Shown here one piece after another: positions 14,572 through 16,309 of a DNA stretch of 16,309 nucleotides. The first letter of the stretch is position 1. The number at the start of each line of letters is the position of its first letter. Origin of the DNA: Pinguiococcus pyrenoidosus. Taxonomy: Eukaryota; Sar; Pinguiophyceae; Pinguiochrysidales; Pinguiochrysidaceae. The notes under the pieces were generated by a model. That model did not search any database, was not told the DNA's origin, and worked only from the letters and a program-made list of their open reading frames with translations. The DNA lies in assembly GCA_019677205.1 (NCBI GenBank), contig JAAMXY010000548.1:5089-21397 (forward strand), in the 5' to 3' direction. The position numbers were made by a program, and so were the translations under genes.

Positions 14572-16122
14572 TTATCCTAGCTGCTGTTGGTGTCCTTCTT
14601 CGTCTACTTCGTTAAAATCTCCCCATTCATCGGCAGCTTGCTGCTCCGGGGGGTCGGGAGTCTTCTCTACGGTGCTGAAGTCTCCCCACTCGTCGTCATC
14701 TGTAGGCTGTGCTATTGTGCCGGACTTGCCTTCCTCAAAGCTGAAGTCGTTGGGCGCATCGCTGCTGTCTGCCGTGGTGTCGCCGAATGCGGCAAAGTCC
14801 GCGAACGCCGACGCCGCCGGTGGCGATTCCAGCTCCTCAGGAGTTTCCGACGCCACGGAGTTCCCAGCTGGGGCTTCGTTCTCGGCTTCTTTTCTCTGCC
14901 GCCCTATCTTCGGCTTGAACTTGCCAAGCGCGTTCAGACTGAAGCGCTTGGCAGGTCGCTTCGACGCCTTCTCCGGCGGTCCGGACCCAAACCCTTCCAA
15001 ATTCTTCAGCTGCGCATTCAGCTTCGCCTGCAGAGCGGCTTCCCGCTCGGCCGCTTCCTTCGCCTGTCGCTCCGCCTTCAGGGCCTCCTCGATGGGATCC
15101 GCAACCGTGTACACGCCCCGGAAGGGGTCCTCGCCTTTCTGCACCTTATCTATCCAGCTGATCAACTCGATCATGCCAGCCCGTTCGTCGGGATCTCTCG
15201 TCAACAACCGCTGCACAATCTCACAAAAGTCGCGCGAGAAGCCGCGCCCAACAGGGAAGGTGAAGTGGCCGTTCAGGATGTTCAATGTGAGCACGCCCTC
15301 GGTCGCGTTCTCAAACGGTCCATTCGCAAAGGCCATGGCGAAGAGGAGGCAGCCAAAGGACCAGCAGTCGGTCTTCTCGGACACCGTGCACTCGCTGGGC
15401 GTGTCGTAGAGCTCCGGCGCTCGGTAGGGCGCCGTCGTGTGGCTCTGCGCCCACTCCTGCACCTCCACGGCTTCCACCCGGTTCTTCACCACCTGCCGAA
15501 CGGGCGACGTGGAGCCCAGGTCCGTGAGCGCCGCTTCGACGGTCTTGCCGTCCTGGGCGGTGCGCACGAGGACGTTGTGCGGCTTGATATCATTGTGCCG
15601 GAAGCCCCCGGCATGCAAGGCATGCAGGCCCAGGGCCGCTTGCAGCGCGATGTGGAAGAGCATCTGCTCGGTGAAGGGCGGCTCTTCTGTGCCGTAGACG
15701 CGCTCGATGTCGTTGCTTAGCGCCCTGTCGTAAAGCGGGAGCAGCAGCAGCGCTTCGGTCTTGTGCGGCTCCACGCGCTGCTCCGCGAAGGCCAGGAGCT
15801 GCACGATGTTGGTGTGGTGCACTTGCCGGAGCGCGCGCACTTCGTTTTCCACTTCCTCGTGCTGCTCCTTGCTCTGGATGATCATGCGCTTCAGGGCAAA
15901 GCGGCCTTTCTTGGAGCCTCTCCTGCGCGGCGGCCCCGGCACGCCTCTCTCGCATTCCTCCACGATGGAGACGTAGGCGAATCCACCTTCGGCCAGATGC
16001 GCCACTTCTCTCACGTGGTAGTCCTCGATGTCGTACCGCGGCGCTCTCTTCAGAATGCCCATGGCGCTGCCCACGGCGCTCCCCACCGCGCTGCCGACCG
16101 AACTACTCAGCAGCGACGCCAT
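14572..16122 (-). CDS. STK16: STK16-family (NAK-like) Ser/Thr kinase with WGDF tail
   Basis: The 516-aa product has a kinase domain at about 36-330. It shows the glycine loop LAEGGFAYV, Lys-78 in FALKRM, Glu-94 in the C helix, RHNDIKPHNVL (Asp-178, Asn-183), DLGS (201-204), APYRAPEL and TDCWSFGCLLFAMAF. DLGS in place of DFG, and the segment VQEWAQSHTTAPYRAPEL, are characteristic of STK16 (MPSK1), a Golgi/trans-Golgi kinase related to AAK1 and GAK. The catalytic Lys, Asp and Asn are all present, so activity is expected. The HRD Arg is Asn-177. Unlike the ~305-aa animal STK16, it has a ~185-aa tail: a charged coiled coil (345-375), a basic patch (387-411), then an acidic region with ADFAAFGD and two DEWGDF copies (478-482, 499-503). 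These resemble clathrin-adaptor ear ligands. ATG 16122 is the first ATG. A second ATG at 16062 would give an N-terminus of MGILKRAP. The stop lies 84 bp from the convergent LRR-IQ stop. Confidence 0.9.
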   Translation of the reverse strand: MASLLSSSVGSAVGSAVGSAMGILKRAPRYDIEDYHVREVAHLAEGGFAYVSIVEECERGVPGPPRRRGSKKGRFALKRMIIQSKEQHEEVENEVRALRQVHHTNIVQLLAFAEQRVEPHKTEALLLLPLYDRALSNDIERVYGTEEPPFTEQMLFHIALQAALGLHALHAGGFRHNDIKPHNVLVRTAQDGKTVEAALTDLGSTSPVRQVVKNRVEAVEVQEWAQSHTTAPYRAPELYDTPSECTVSEKTDCWSFGCLLFAMAFANGPFENATEGVLTLNILNGHFTFPVGRGFSRDFCEIVQRLLTRDPDERAGMIELISWIDKVQKGEDPFRGVYTVADPIEEALKAERQAKEAAEREAALQAKLNAQLKNLEGFGSGPPEKASKRPAKRFSLNALGKFKPKIGRQRKEAENEAPAGNSVASETPEELESPPAASAFADFAAFGDTTADSSDAPNDFSFEEGKSGTIAQPTDDDEWGDFSTVEKTPDPPEQQAADEWGDFNEVDEEGHQQQLG

Positions 16123-16309
16123 CAACGGGATCTGACTCTCACCAGCTTCTCAGTGCTTGAAATAGCAAGGCGTGAGGCGCGCAACAAGCGCCGGGGAAGG
16201 GGCGCGGGAGGCGCCAGAGAGCGGCGAAGCGAAGCGACCCGAGATTTCTACCGACCACACCGTGCAGCTCCCTGGCTGAGAACCAAGGCGTCCAATCAGA
16301 AGAGCTCAT
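16123..16309 (-). promoter_or_regulatory. Upstream region of the STK16-like gene
   Basis: This 187-bp window end lies 5' of the kinase start. It includes a purine-rich stretch (about 16190-16235) and a CCAATCAG word on the plus strand at 16292-16299, about 170 bp from the start codon. CCAAT boxes are recognised by NF-Y in either orientation. No coding frame is seen. Confidence 0.35.

Overview
The window reads as nuclear DNA of a plastid-bearing eukaryotic microalga with a compact, moderately GC-rich genome. The eukaryotic evidence is direct. Two genes have clear 71-nt GT-AG introns that join conserved protein segments in frame. The genes encode nuclear-type products: a mitochondrial ribosomal protein with presequence, an SMPD4 homologue, an STK16-type kinase and an LRR-IQ protein. 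Each gene has its own promoter region, and there are no operons. The plastid evidence is an IspE (MEP-pathway) gene, an FZL-like dynamin GTPase, and an unknown protein starting with a signal peptide whose predicted cleavage point is followed by Phe (VLA|FNG). That arrangement is typical of nuclear-encoded proteins sent to secondary plastids of red-algal origin (diatoms and other ochrophytes, cryptophytes, haptophytes). I infer such a lineage, but the signal-peptide argument rests on one protein.

Layout, left to right. 153-1228 (+): a gene apparent only after splicing, with up to six short exons, encoding a ~216-aa helical protein. 1593-2093 (+): mitochondrial uS17, with a near-perfect hairpin right at its stop codon. 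2408-3445 (+): IspE. 3535-6122 (-): SMPD4/neutral sphingomyelinase 3 homologue, two exons. 6478-8474 (+): FZL-like membrane-remodelling GTPase, two exons. 8704-10260 (-): plastid-targeted protein of unknown function. 10951-14487 (+): 1178-aa LRR / IQ / WW-like / Tudor-like protein. 14572-16122 (-): STK16-family kinase with a C-terminal tail carrying two WGDF motifs. The last ~190 bp is the kinase's upstream region.

From SMPD4 onward, strands alternate strictly. This gives convergent pairs with short 3' gaps (89, 229 and 84 bp) and divergent pairs with shared upstream regions (355 and 690 bp). The genes do not form one pathway, but several are organellar or endomembrane functions: mitochondrial translation, plastid isoprenoids, plastid membrane dynamics, ER/nuclear-envelope sphingolipid biology and Golgi/clathrin-type kinase signalling. 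No tRNA, rRNA, mobile element, CRISPR array or virus-like sequence was seen.
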